Below are positions 52,901-64,000 of a stretch of DNA of 64,000 bases, piece after piece; the first letter of the stretch is position 1, and the number at the start of each line of letters is the position of its first letter. The position numbers were made by a program, and so were the translations under genes. The notes beneath the pieces are model-generated. The model had not been told where the DNA came from and ran no database searches. It worked only from the letters and a program-made list of their open reading frames with translations. The stretch is taken from NCBI GenBank assembly GCA_013399305.1, contig VXAI01000189.1, forward strand, positions 1,355,323-1,419,322, written 5' to 3'. This DNA is from Rostratula benghalensis (Eukaryota; Chordata; Aves; Charadriiformes; Rostratulidae).

Positions 52901-54853
52901 GATCACTACAAAGAGGCATTCATCAAATGCAATGACTGCCATATGAGCCAATCAACAGGGAAGGTCCTTCTCTCCAATCTGCACAGTCTGATGCGGAGTC
53001 TATCTGCAGTCAGGGAAAACAGGAATTGCAATGCTAGCTGACTGCTCCAGGCAGAAAGCATCAGGAGCTGGTGAACTTCTCTACATCCTCCCTCCCAAAC
53101 CACTGATTGGTCTGTGCCTTGCCTATGCCATGACATTCGAGACTGATTAGTGAGGGGTGGAAATCCGTTTCTGTATGGAAAGAGAGGTGGCAGGAAAAAT
53201 ACCTGAAATGCAGAGTGAGGTTTCATGCAGACGTTACAGATTTTATTTTCTCTGTTTCCCTTCTTAGTTAATCTCAGAGGAAGATTTTAAGCCAAACAGT
53301 GACAGAAAGCAGTCTTGTACTTTATGAGGAGTACTTAGTAGGTGGATGCATCCCGGTTCTCAGCCTAGTTCTTGTCCACAGCTCTCTGTACACACAAAGC
53401 GACTCATCCTGCTGGGCACATTGCCCTAAAGCCCAAGTGTTACTCCTTAACCTAGATATAATGGTCTCGGTGCGCTGGGAGTTCATGCTGGTCAGCATAT
53501 TCCATGTGCCTTTCAGTCTTCTTGAGAAGAGTGGAGGTTTGGCAGGAGATGCGAGCAGAATGAAGAGAGGGATCGCAGAGCCAGTGCGAGGAGCAGATCA
53601 TAAAGCAGACTGAGGAGGAAAATGTGACCCAGCACCAAAATTAAGGCCAATGAGTACTTCATAGTTTCAGTCTGAATCTTTAGGGGACAGCAGATCCCAT
53701 CCAAGGAGACAGAGTCCAAAGCACATTGTGTAGAGAAAAAGGACTGTCCCTGCTAGGCGGTCTACAGGATCAACTGACAAGGGAAGCAAAAGCACATGAG
53801 GCCATAGTGTGTCACCCAGTAGCTCCTAGATAAACTCTGGACCCAGGAGCTTATAACCACTGTGGTGTTGTTAGTTGCATTAGACTGAGGAGAAGATGAT
53901 TTTCCTTTTCAAAACCATGATTCCGAAGATTTTCATGACCTTGGCCTTCACTACTGGAAAGCTCTCCTTACTTTAGGGGAGCTATCACCTTTCTGAAGGC
54001 CTCAAATTAATAAAGCTGTGTTTGCTCCAGTATTGTTCACCCAGTCAAAGCACCAGTGGGGCTTCAGAAGGAGGTTGTCTGAATAAGTCCTGTGGGATGC
54101 ATCCCTTTTGTGTCCTAAAAGATGAGGAAAAAAAAAAAACCAACACAAAAGCAGTCAATACATCTGGTCAGATAATAGGAAAAAAATGGACCTGGAAATA
54201 AGGACCGGGATGCAAAAAGGGAACAACTGGAAAAATAAATTATTTGTCTAATACTGTGATCTGTTCTAGCAAGATCTGGAGGGTTTTGTTCCCCTTTAAC
54301 ACGTGGTCCATGGAAACATATGCCTTAAGTGCTAAAAATATCAGATGTTAGTGGCAGTTTACCTCAGTGAGAGTAATGCTTAGTTCTGTTTTGGGTCTTA
54401 AAATGCCTTTAATTGAATTCTGTTTGTCATGCGAGGCGCTGCCAGTCACCGTGCTCTGCTGGTGGTGACCCTGCGGTGCTGCAGCTGCTGTTGTGGTGGT
54501 ACAAGTGGGAGGAGGATGGTTGCAGACTATCCCAAGAGACAACCGAGGAGGTTGTGAGGAACTCTAGCCTGACCTCCCTAATTGCAGCTCAGTTTTGCTG
54601 TGTTGAGCATACATCTCGCCTCTGGATGACTGTGGATTTGGGGAAAGGCCAAGCGGGGCATCTTCAGTTTGCATGTGGAACAGGGACAGTACCTACAGAT
54701 TTAGCCATGTTGGTGGGAGGTGTGCATTTACATGAGAAGGAAGCTGTTTCCCAGTACCATTCCAGTTTCTCCATGAGAGTGGTCAGCCCTGTGGAGCCAC
54801 ACACCAGCTTGTGCAGTGAAGTGTCTCAGGGCAGCCCTGGCATGTGCGGTGTT

Positions 54854-54939
54854 CCCTATCCTATCCTATCCTATCCTATCCTATCCTATCCTATCCTATC
54901 CTATCCTATCCTATCCTATCCCATCCTATCCCATCCCAG
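54854..54939. repeat. (CCTAT)n pentanucleotide microsatellite
   Basis: About 16 copies of CCTAT, the last few degenerating to CCCAT, lie 450 bp upstream of the SOBP terminal exon. The repeat yields a shadow frame with SYPILSYPIL and is not coding. It is likely length-polymorphic. Confidence 0.96.
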
Positions 54940-56785
54940 GTGCTGGGGGATCCTGCTCCAAGTGCCTCTCCTTCCCTGACTCCACTTTCCCGCCTCTGCT
55001 GTGCAGGGAGCGGTTACATCCCAGCCCTGTAAAGCCCACTGAGATCAAGGGGTGTAGGGCACTGTATAATTGCAAAGTATCATTATTCAGGCGTGCTCTT
55101 GTAGGATGAAAGGTGCTCTATGAAACCCAGAGAATGAACTATTATTATATCGGTTTCCAGCTTTCTGTCACAGGAACTACTCCATCTTCCTTTCCAGCAA
55201 CCTGGGAGGCTGCATGTACTGACAAGCCCTTGTGGCACGAGGGGTGGCCAAGGCCAAAGTGGTGGGCTTGTGTCTCAGCCCGGCCGCTTGCCCAGCTACA
55301 TGCCATGTAAGCTCATGGGATGCCCAGCCCACCTGCAATGAGTCTCCCACCACTCACCCTCACCACCTCTCCTTTTCTGCTTTGCAGGAATGCTCGCTGA
55401 CAGGGTACCTTGCATGGAGAAAGGGAGCAGAGCAAACCACGTCACTCCACCGAATGACACCAGCTGGTCCGCTCACCACCCCCTCTGGCTGAAAGTCCAG
55501 CAAAGAAAGCAGCTTCCTGTCACGAAGCCCCTCCGTGGAAGCCTTGGTCCCACGGGTGCCTTTGACCCAGAAGACAGCACATCACGGACCTACACAGTGT
55601 GCTCAGCATTCCTGCAACCACCCCTCTTCTCCTCCAAGGAACGCTTTTTTTCCTCTTGGTTTCTTGCTGGGGGGGATTTTTCACCCTGGTTTCAAAAACC
55701 ACACGGACCAACATAGGTACTTTTCCCTCTCTGACTTCAAAGTTCAGATATTTGAGACTGGACAATGATACGGATTTTATTTTTTTTTTAATTTTTTTTT
55801 CCTTTGAAAAACTGCTGTGGTTTTGCTGCTACACTAAGAATCGTGATTTGCATTATATGGTTTTGGACCTATTCAAGTTTTGATGGGGGAAAGGGGTAAT
55901 ACTGGAGTAGCAACGCTTCAGAATCATCTCTGTCCTACCCATGATGCACTTTTAAATGAAGAGTTAGAATATTTTATTGGCTAATATACTTTCCTTGTTA
56001 TTTTTACAAAGGCCACCTTTATCCTTTCTAATGCCATATTTTCAGTGTTACACTTTTATGGCTTTTAATTTTTGATTTGACAGATGTAAGAAGCAGCATG
56101 AATAGTTTATACTGTGGTTTTTCAGAGACTGAATGCCAAGAGAACTCAGTAAATGTTTATTCTTCTCAGCTTTCTCTTTAAATTCCCCTAAATAGCGCCC
56201 CATTTGGGAACAGAGCAAGAGTGTTGAACTAAAGACCAAAATTCCCTCAAGGTGTAAAATAATCTGAGGGGAATATTTGCTGGGCGTCACGAAAGACTTG
56301 GATGAAATTTCAACCCTGATGGTTTTCAGTGATCCAGGAAGGCAGTGAGACAATCTCTCCATATGCGTAGCCCTTTCATGATAATTAGAATGGTATGGAC
56401 AAACCAATGAAAACAAGGGTAAAGTGAGAAAGATCCCCCATGATTCTGTTTCACTGTTTGCTTTCTCCTGTCATGGTTAAGAGAAATGTGCAATTCGATC
56501 CTCAATCAGTGGGTGGAGGATAACAGGGTAGAATTTACTTGTGTGCACTTGTACAGTTGTAGCCAAGAGTCCAAAAGTACACTAGAGCATGTTATACTGG
56601 CACTGAATTGGTAAGAGAGTCGTGGAGTATCCCATTCTGACGAATACAAAAAAGAAAAAAAAAAAGAAAAAAAAAACACAAAAAACCCCCACAAAAACCC
56701 CACAAAAAAATCAAAAACAAAGAAAAAAAACTTTAAAAAAATAATCAGATCACCTTGTGATTCAGTGTAACTGTTTACTAACTCG

Positions 56786-56791
56786 AATAAA
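56786..56791 (+). terminator. SOBP: proximal polyadenylation signal AATAAA
   Basis: A canonical AATAAA is followed within 30 bp by a GT-containing region (TTGTTCACTCTCGAGTGTTC). Use of this site would give a 3' UTR about 0.5 kb shorter than the distal signal. Confidence 0.5.
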
Positions 56792-57312
56792 GCAATTGTT
56801 CACTCTCGAGTGTTCAGAGTACACCTTTTCTATAAGGCTGCTGCGGGGGAGTGAGGAGCAGTTGGCAGGAGCAGTGTCTCTGGCTGTCTCAGCGGTGTTG
56901 GGAGCAGGGTAGCAGAGTCAGTCGAACCAGAGCCTTGTAGTGATGGTGCACTATGAGCACTATGTATATACTGTATTTCTATATTTTCCTTTGTACAGAT
57001 TCACTTAAGTCAAGCTACTGTTTTACAGGTGCTCCTTATTTATTAGAGCTGTGAAAGCTTGGAAAACACACCGGGCGAGTAAGCTCGCTTTTTAAAAAAA
57101 AACAAAAACAAAAACAAAAAACCCAACAAAAAAAAAAAAAAAAAAGAGGGAGAAATCCAACAACTCCTGAGTCTAGGGAGAGAGCTCAAAGAGATAATGA
57201 TGAAACATCTGAAGAGAGCAAGAATCTGCAGCACCCTCAGTGTGCTCTGCTTTCCTTTTGGGCTTGCAATGCTTCTCTCTCTCCCTGACTGGTGTCAGAT
57301 TTATTAAAACAA

Positions 57313-57318
57313 AATAAA
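57313..57318 (+). terminator. SOBP: distal polyadenylation signal AATAAA of SOBP
   Basis: AATAAA is followed by an A-rich stretch, then a GT/T-rich element (TGTGCTGTTGTTTTTATT) at about 57340-57357. This is the standard order of signal, cleavage site and downstream element. Cleavage is expected at about 57333-57348. No better signal follows nearby. Confidence 0.6.
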
Positions 57319-57354
57319 TCTCCAAGAAAAAAAAATGCACTTAAATGTGCTGTT

Positions 57355-57394
57355 GTTTTTATTATTTTTATTATTATTATTATTATTATTATTT
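57355..57394. repeat. (ATT)n trinucleotide microsatellite
   Basis: About ten copies of TTA/ATT lie directly downstream of the distal polyadenylation signal. The tract may contribute the T-rich downstream element and is likely length-variable. Confidence 0.9.
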
Positions 57395-60300
57395 CCTTTT
57401 TGTGCATGTGGTTATTCCTCTACCTGGTCACAGATGAAACAAAACTCAGTCTGAAGTCTCAACAAAATAATGTCTAAGTGTTCTTGGAGGCTCTATCTAC
57501 GTCCCTTCCATTTTTGCTCCTCCCTCATCACTTCTCAGTTTCTGCAGGGTTCAAGGCGCATGGAGGGTGGGGAGGGAAACCAACCCATGGTTAGCACAGT
57601 GCAGAGTTAGGTCCTGATCTTAGAGAAGAGCCCCGATGGATGCCCTGGCTGCAACTCCACTCATTTCAAGGGGATCCATGCAAGCACATTTTTGCCCATG
57701 CCGCATTTGGGGCTGTGTACCCAGTGCGTTCTGCCTGCCTTTCGGAAGGATGTGGTTTTATTATGCATTAAATCCCCCTCCTGTAAATCAAGCCTAAGTT
57801 CTTCAAAGTACAAAACTCCTCCCAAATGACCCCAAAATTACAACAGCAGCCGATTTGCAGGCCCTGAGCTATCTCGTGCAATAGGGTTTGCTTCCCGGCT
57901 CTTGGCCAGCAGAGCCAGTGCTGCTCATGGAGGGGTTTGAAGTGTCCAGTGAGCTCTCTCTAACTATTTGACTGATTTCATTAACCAGCCATGTAAGGCA
58001 AACAACAACAGCATAAGCGTGCCTGCTTGGAAGGGCACGTAGAGCAAAGCTTGTCTCCCTAGTAAACAGCTTGCTGCATCTCTATTTATTCATCTGAACT
58101 TGGCTGTAAAATGAAGGCCGTGTGTATTGATTTTGCTTTTGTCAGTGGTCCAGAATTGTTAGCACACATTTTCACTCTTCTGAAAAACAACAGACTCTTT
58201 AGAGAAATCTTTCTCTCTCGTGAACTGCTTTTTCCAGAAATGGAATCAGCTTGTCAAAAATCATCAGGACAGCAGAGGTAGGGAAAGCCATCTAGGCTGG
58301 AGCTGGCTTCCCGCATTTCCCACGATCACACACTTACCTTTGCTTTCCTGAAAATTTGCCCGCCTCACACTTTCTTAACAACTTACCCCAAAATTTGGAA
58401 TGTGAGCAACTGCTTTGGACAGTTGAATCAGTTCATTGTTCGCTATTTTAAAAATATCTCCAGCTGCATATCTGGGGAGAAATCTCCAAGTACACATAAA
58501 CCTTCAGCAAAATGTAGACCAAATGGTATGATACATTATGCAAAAGAAACCTGCTTTATTTTTGAGGCCAAATCCACCCCTTGTACGATGCCAACAAAAT
58601 GAATGAAATTACACAAAGGATGTAAAAGGTCCTTTGCAATTAACAGGAAGGCAGCAAAGGCTTGCAGAACAGTGCTCGCTTGCTGCTGACATTATTTATT
58701 GCGCACCAAGGCCCAATAGTCAAGCCAAGCTCTTTCCTGGAGAACTCGCCATCAAGGAGCCAGACAAAGAAAATCCTGATGCACTGGGAGATACAGGGGA
58801 AGGTTCCTGCGTGCAACAGCAATCGCTCTAGCCCTTGCACACGTACAGTTTTGAGATGCAGAGTCTTTGTGAGCAGAGAGAGGCGGCTTTCCCCTCAGGT
58901 CTCTAAACAGCCGGCCCTGCGTGTATCCCTTCGCGACGCCGGGGCAGAGGGGGAGTTTGCGGTGATCAAGCTGTGCAGGTCCTTCTGCTGGCACTGAATT
59001 CTTGCTGTCAGCGAGAATTTTGCCCTTGCAATAAGAGGGGGTCTGCGTGCTGCAAACACTCTGCATTAATTTCCTCCTGTGTTGTCTTAGATGATTTTGA
59101 GGGCTTTATTTTTTGCAGAACTACCACACACGTCAGTATTTGAGTGGCCCAATTCCATGAATAAGAAGGTCCCTCGGAATGAAAACATTTCAGGCTTTTT
59201 CCCTGCTAAATGATGGAAATAAATTTGCTTTGTTCAAATAAGTGCTGCACGCCAAATTTACAAGGATGCTTATCCAAGTGAGATATCCCATTCTAAGGTC
59301 CATATTTGGACACCCAAATCAACACTCAGCCAAACACATGCATGAGACATTTCAGTGCCATTTGGAGTGTCCATATATAGAACTGGATGCCCTAACTTCA
59401 TTGCCTTTGTTTTAAAAATAGGCCTGGAATATGTAAAGGCATCATTTAATAACACCCATGGCAAACATTTCTGTGCTCAAACTAAGAACAAATGTGCCGG
59501 TCCTGGTACAGGTTGATCCTCCTGGAATTGCTCTGGATTTACAGAGGTATAACTCAGAAAAGAAACGGTCCCTTAAGTTGCTTTGCCTTCCACTCCCACA
59601 CAAAGCTGACTTGAGGTTTGGGATCTGTGAGTGAGGGAAGGTGGTACTTGGGCAACATCCCCAGGTATGTGAGCAGCAGAGGGAGAGAAAGAGTCGAGAA
59701 TTGAGCCGAGCCTGCTCCGTATTGAACATAAGGCCTCAAGTGTCTTGAAACGGGTAGAAATGGTGCAGCACCTCCAATGGAGATGGAGTCTCTGGCACAG
59801 GGCGCTCCTCAACCTGTCACGGTGTCCAGTCATGACCTGTTGGCACCTGAACTTCTGTGACACTGTGAGGAACTGTCCCAGCCACAAGGAAAACAAGAGA
59901 GTGACCTAGGCCGCTGACAGTCTCTGTTCTCAAAGATGTTCCCTGGTGTCTAAAGCATCACCGAGCTACTGGTGCAGGTGAGTGTCCCAACCACTTCACC
60001 CACTGCTCTACTGAAATAGTTTTCCAAGGACATCTAAGACACAGAGAGGCAGACAGATGCACTGACTGGGACCTTTCCTCACAAATGATGTAAGCACCTA
60101 AAAGTCGTGTGTCCCTACATCAAGTTCCTAGAGACCAGGCTGTCACGGGAGAAGGGGCAACCTTGCCTGTGCTTCCTACGTGGGACACATCAGCATCTGG
60201 GCAGCCCACACTGCAGGTGGGATGCTGCCCAAACTGGAGGAAGGAAAGCTTTGTTGTTATTAGCTGATATGATAGCTGAGGGCAGAGATGTGTTGCAATT

Positions 60301-61189
60301 CTCACCTCTCAGCAGGGCTACTTTTTCTTTGAAGGACTGTGCTGGACTGGTTTAGTAAAAGCAAAAAAAAAAAAAAAAGCTTGAGGAAGAAGTAATTCTG
60401 CCTTCTTTGCCAGAAAAGTGTTGTGGTTAGGGGGCTTGCCGAGGGGCCGGGAGACTCAGCTTCACTCCCCTTCTCCAGCTGAAGGAATCAAGCCCACATA
60501 GGCCCACACAAAACAAGGTGTTGAGAGAGGCTCTCATCCCTTCCCATATTCCAGGCCAGGATTGATGAGATGTAATCCCTCATGGTCTGTCCATTGGGAC
60601 AGGAGCTCTGCCAAGAAAGGCAGGAGAGGTGCTCTTCACTCCTCATGGAAGAGGCGCGAATGCAACATCCACAGGGCTGGGAAGAAACAGCTCAGCCCTC
60701 AAGTGGGGGCTTGTGGCTCTCCCCTGGAACAAGGACGTCTTCGTCTGCTCCCAAAATGGCTTCAGAGTTGCTGCAGTACACACTGGCCCATTACAGAGCT
60801 CATCTCTGAAGCAAAGGGAGCCTTCCCTCAACTGGCTCTTGGGGTCCACTTCAGCATCTTGCAGTCCCACAGCCCTCCATGCTGCCAGGGCAGGGCAGGG
60901 TGGGCGGGCAGCCAAGGAGGTCCTGGGGGGGGACAGCAGCGCTGGTGGTGTCACCCCAGTCAGCTCTAGATCAGGGGGGCATGCCAGGCTGTGGCAGGAT
61001 TGCACCAGCAGCTTCGCCCCATATTAGCTGCGTAAAGTACCTGCCCTCTCCTTCTGGAGTACCTCAGGAGACGTGGTTTTCCGCTTTGACCACAGGAGAC
61101 TGATTTATTGCCTCCCCATCACTAGCGCGGTCTTTGGCATGACATTGCACGAAGCGTGATGTTCAGGGGGAGGGGGTTGGGACACGGCT

Positions 61190-61450
61190 GGTTCAGGAGC
61201 AGCCCCCTGTTTAGCTCGCAGGTACCTTTCTAAGCATAAGGCCGGGCGGGCGGGCGCTGGAGCGCAGCTGGATGCTGGGGAAGGCTGGCTGCCGCCCGAG
61301 AGGTCCAGGGAGATGATTTACGGGCAGGGTCAGGTAGAGGAGCCCACACAAAACGGGCCGGAGAGGACGGGTGCCAGCCCACAGGCTTTATTGTCGGTCG
61401 ACATCCAGGGAACGGGGCGGGAGGGAAGGAGGAGGGGGGGTGGGGAGCGT
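61190..61450. other. GC- and CpG-enriched patch
   Basis: This is a local rise in GC content and CpG frequency (GGCCGGGCGGGCGGGCGCTGG and CGGGCCGGAGAGGACGGGTG) in otherwise AT-rich surroundings. Read on the - strand it contains an AATAAA at 61387-61392 followed by GT-rich sequence, so it could hold the 3' end of a leftward transcript. No exon supports this directly. Confidence 0.4.
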
Positions 61451-61576
61451 GAGTCGAATTCCTTAATAACGTGAATTATAAAATCATTTCCTGTGTTAGG
61501 GGTTAGGAAAGAGAGAGAAGGACCCGGAGATCTTCCAAACAGAAAACAGCTTTTGTTAAGGCTTTTGGCCTAAGGA

Positions 61577-61612
61577 GTTGGGGGGGGAGGGAGAGGTGGG
61601 GGGGTGGGAAGG
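61577..61612 (+). other. G-rich tract, potential G-quadruplex
   Basis: TTGGGGGGGGAGGGAGAGGT is followed by a run of seven G and two further GGG blocks, giving at least four G-runs with short loops. A similar but shorter tract lies at 61427-61447. Both flank the GC-rich patch and could form quadruplexes. Confidence 0.5.
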
Positions 61613-64000
61613 GAAAGTGCTGGCACATTTTTGGCTGGAAGCCTCAGACAACATATTTTTTATTCTCGTCTTTATTTTTCAAAATAAAATCATGGCGAGG
61701 CAGCAACAAAGAAGGGGGAAGAGGGTGAAATTAGGGGTAACAGTACCCAAGTATTTCCCTCTTCTTCCTGTCCCTGCCATTAAACACACAGGGTCTCCTT
61801 TATTATATACAGTAGCGGGATTAAGCCAGTGGCCCCAAGGCTAGGAATGCAATGGGATACTTTTATACTTATTGATCCTTTTTTTTTTTTTTTTTTTTTT
61901 TAGGAGATTGTTTTCATGAAAGTTTAATTCACCTTTTTTAGCTTTTGAGTCTAACTGCCACACATTTTATCCCGCTTCTTTGTGAAATGCTAAATCCATC
62001 GGTAGGTTTTAGTTTTCCTGGTGTAACTTTTCAGAAACTGTATATCTGCATAGCAACCCCTCTGCAGGCAGCTTATGTCACGGTATCGCATGTCAGAAAG
62101 ATGAAAAGAACTCCAAATCTGAGCTGCTCCGCAAACTTATGCCCCCCATTCTCGGACATATATCTTCTGTACTTAATATAAGTGTCAGGAAGGCAATTTC
62201 AAGGCCAAAGAGGTGCAAAGTTTTATCTCGGAGATGACAAAAAAAAAAAAATAATAAGAGGACACATGACCTCAGTTCAGCCTTGTGTGGACAATCAAAT
62301 GAGAAACAAAGATTGTCTTTTTCCTTCTCTCCCCACTTCCCCCTGGCCCCCACCTCCCCATGTCCCTGTTGTCTGCTTCCAACTGCAACTTGAGCCTGGA
62401 TCCTGAGCCCGGTGTCCAGATTAGAGATTGTTGACTCAGATTTAGTGGTGAAACTTGAGCCAGGGCCTGTTGATGGCATAGCCTTGAAGGAGCAGGTTTA
62501 CTTCAAGCCAAAAGAGAGATTACATGTCAGACGAGAGCCTGCCTTTTCTTTATCACAAACTTCCTCATCTCCCTCTGTTTTAACAGTGTATCTTCTCCCC
62601 CGCCCCCCATGTGCCCACTTTCAATTCCTTCTATAGGGTGTCATAAATCAGGAAATTAGCAAGTGTGTAGCTGCCCTTTGCCACAGGCAGAGACAATGAG
62701 CTTGCTGTGTTTTTAACCAGTGGGTAGCACTTAACATAATCAATGGAGAGCTACGTGCAGAAAGGATGAAAAATTGGGTCTTGGTCTGACCACTTACAGG
62801 GTATTTCTCATCACCCAGGCAAGCTGCTTTTATGAGAATATGACATGCCCTGGAAGCTTGCTCTCCATTTTGCAGGAGAGTCATTAAAAGAAATCATTAC
62901 ATGTTTTTTTTTGTTCCTTGGCACACACGCTGCTTTTCCTTGGCTTCTGATTTCATCCATCTTTCAGGCGCTTCGTGCCTTTAGTAATTTATGTGCAAGA
63001 TTTTTCCAAACCTCCAAATGTTTTTCCATTTGGCAAACTGTGTCCCGAAGCCTCCACAGAATGTAACTGTAGAGTTTTCTTGTACTTCAAAACATGAGCC
63101 CCGTTAGCACAAAGATGCATCTAATACTTGTAATCCTGTACATAAAAGCTATAAATTAATATAAGACAATCAAAGACATCGTTCCTTCTCGTGAGTCTTT
63201 ACCAGCCTTGTTGCTGTAACCCCTTACTTGATACACAAAGGGAGAATTTCTCTACGAGCATTGTTGTTTTCTTTAACTATAGTTTTTGGAAGCTTTACGG
63301 TACCATATGGAGAACTATTTTATGCTGCTGCTGGTAGCTTTCTCAATACTGGCTATAAATTAGATAATTTTCCTTGTGTCTGATAGCCACACACTATCAG
63401 TCAGACACGTTTGCTCTCACAGGAAAATCCAGGAGAATTTGATCGAAAGCGATAACCTTCCCACCATATAGAATTTAATGGAAAATGTTATCCTCACTCC
63501 AAGACTTACAACGGTTGATTAAAAACCAAAATATTGTGGTTTTCACCCTCCATTGAGTTCACGGGTTTGTAGACTGTTTTTTTACAGAAGCCTCCTCACC
63601 TTGCTCCTGTCCAGCCCTGATTCTTCTAAGAGGGACACGTGCTGGTGGACACCCAGGCTGGGCTTTTCAAGGGCTCCCAAGGGGATTAGGTACTTGTATG
63701 CTTTTTGGGGAGACTTGAGGAGGTTGCCGAGCAGGATGAGCATGGGCAAGAAGCAGTTCTGTTACTGTGAGCTGCAATCTGGGCTGCTGTAGCTGTCTTC
63801 AGGAATGCAAACCCAAGAGGAGATTCATTCAGTGTTTTTCAAAATGTAGTCCAGTGAGTGACATCCCCGAAATGGCAGGGTATGTAACCACGAGAAAAGA
63901 GATCCTTCTTCAGCCATACATGCTTGTGGGAAATCACCAGCCATTGAGGAGCAGCAACAGTATCTTTGCTTGTATTTATTTTTGAAATCCCTCAGTAATT

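Larger units (their letters stand above)
38996..55387 (+). other. SOBP: SOBP intron 6
   Basis: This is about 16.4 kb between the end of exon 6 and the acceptor at 55387 (CCTTTTCTGCTTTGCAG). The exact left border depends on the donor used. It holds two CR1 copies and a CCTAT satellite. The stretch at about 43180-43450 is AT-rich and repeat-poor and resembles conserved non-coding DNA. I see no other gene; the only frame with a protein-like composition, at 45627-45962, is listed separately. Confidence 0.75.
55388..57340 (+). other. SOBP: SOBP terminal exon (exon 7), mostly or wholly 3' UTR
   Basis: A strong acceptor (pyrimidine-rich CCTCTCCTTTTCTGCTTTGCAG, AG at 55386-55387) opens about 1.95 kb of AU-rich sequence without a long frame. 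It holds T-rich tracts at 55770-55800, A-rich tracts at 56644-56740 and 57090-57145, and ends with a polyadenylation signal at 57313-57318. At most four codons plus a stop (to 55400) would be coding, and only if the first donor at 38992 is used. The position downstream of exon 6 in the same orientation fits the seven-exon structure of mammalian SOBP. Evidence is structural, so the assignment is likely but not proven; an independent transcript is the alternative. Confidence 0.7.
57395..64000. other. intergenic region downstream of SOBP
   Basis: No coding exon was recognised on either strand. The segment at about 57640-57720 (GCAACTCCACTCATTTCAAG and following) resembles a decayed ancient interspersed repeat. 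A 23-base T run occurs at 61879-61901. In other vertebrates the next gene is SCML4 in the opposite orientation, but its SAM-domain exons are not visible here. AT-rich, repeat-poor sequence at about 63060-63540 may be conserved non-coding DNA; this is judged by texture only. Confidence 0.6.

Noticed and set aside
54413..54979. 188-codon frame on the + strand
   Set aside because: Its C-terminal third is the CCTAT satellite, and the rest has no recognisable motif or splice context.
55232..55492. Reading exon 7 as encoding a 35-residue SOBP C-terminal extension (ECSLTGYLAW...)
   Set aside because: With the acceptor AG at 55386-55387 and the AA| donor end, the joined frame is AAG AAT GCT CGC TGA, which stops after three new residues; the longer frame is out of register.
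60562..61103. Several overlapping frames of 74-135 codons on both strands
   Set aside because: GC-rich region with few stop codons; frames overlap in different registers and match nothing known.
61879..61904. T23 followed by AG, resembling a splice acceptor or the tail of an inverted retropseudogene
   Set aside because: No open frame follows, no gene body was recognised on the - strand, and no target duplication was found.
57395..64000. Search for SCML4 coding exons on the - strand
   Set aside because: No SAM-domain or other SCML4-like translation was found in any leftward frame, so only the expectation from gene order remains.
1..64000. CRISPR arrays, bacterial operons, tRNA or rRNA genes, endogenous retroviruses
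   Set aside because: None was seen. The satellites are simple-sequence tracts without spacers, and no LTR, gag or pol of retroviral type was recognised; the only reverse-transcriptase remnants are CR1.

Overview
The window is vertebrate and most likely avian DNA. It has long AT-rich introns, consensus GT-AG splice sites, four fragments of CR1 LINEs (the dominant retroposon of birds), simple-sequence tracts and two assembly gaps. There are no operons, bacterial-type genes or CRISPR arrays. The species cannot be named from the sequence alone.

One protein-coding gene is clearly present on the + strand: SOBP (sine oculis-binding protein homolog), entered in its 3' half. A short 96-bp exon (1464-1559, called exon 5) splices in phase 0 across a 35.5-kb intron to a very large exon (37043 to about 38995, called exon 6). 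Together they encode 682 residues: the second FCS-type zinc finger, a long proline-rich region, two SUMO-interacting motifs, a sumoylation consensus and a basic C-terminus. A third piece, starting behind a good splice acceptor at 55388 and ending near a polyadenylation signal at 57313-57318, is read as the last, essentially untranslated exon. About 190 N-terminal residues lie upstream of the window.

Layout: 1-1463, end of intron 4 with a 16-bp gap; 1464-1559, exon 5; 1560-37042, intron 5 (two CR1 fragments, a CTCCT tract, an AAAG tract with a 530-bp gap, several AT-rich stretches that look like conserved non-coding DNA); 37043-38995, exon 6; about 39000-55387, intron 6 (two CR1 copies, one with a long uninterrupted reverse-transcriptase-derived frame, a CCTAT satellite, one unexplained 112-codon frame); 55388 to about 57340, 3' UTR exon; 57341-64000, intergenic, with G-rich tracts and a GC-rich patch. 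In other vertebrates the next gene is SCML4 on the opposite strand, but none of its coding exons was recognised here.

I found no undescribed multi-gene system. The items most worth checking are the exon 6 donor choice, which decides the exact C-terminus of SOBP, the paired SUMO-interacting motifs, the unexplained frame in intron 6 and the candidate regulatory elements in the large introns.
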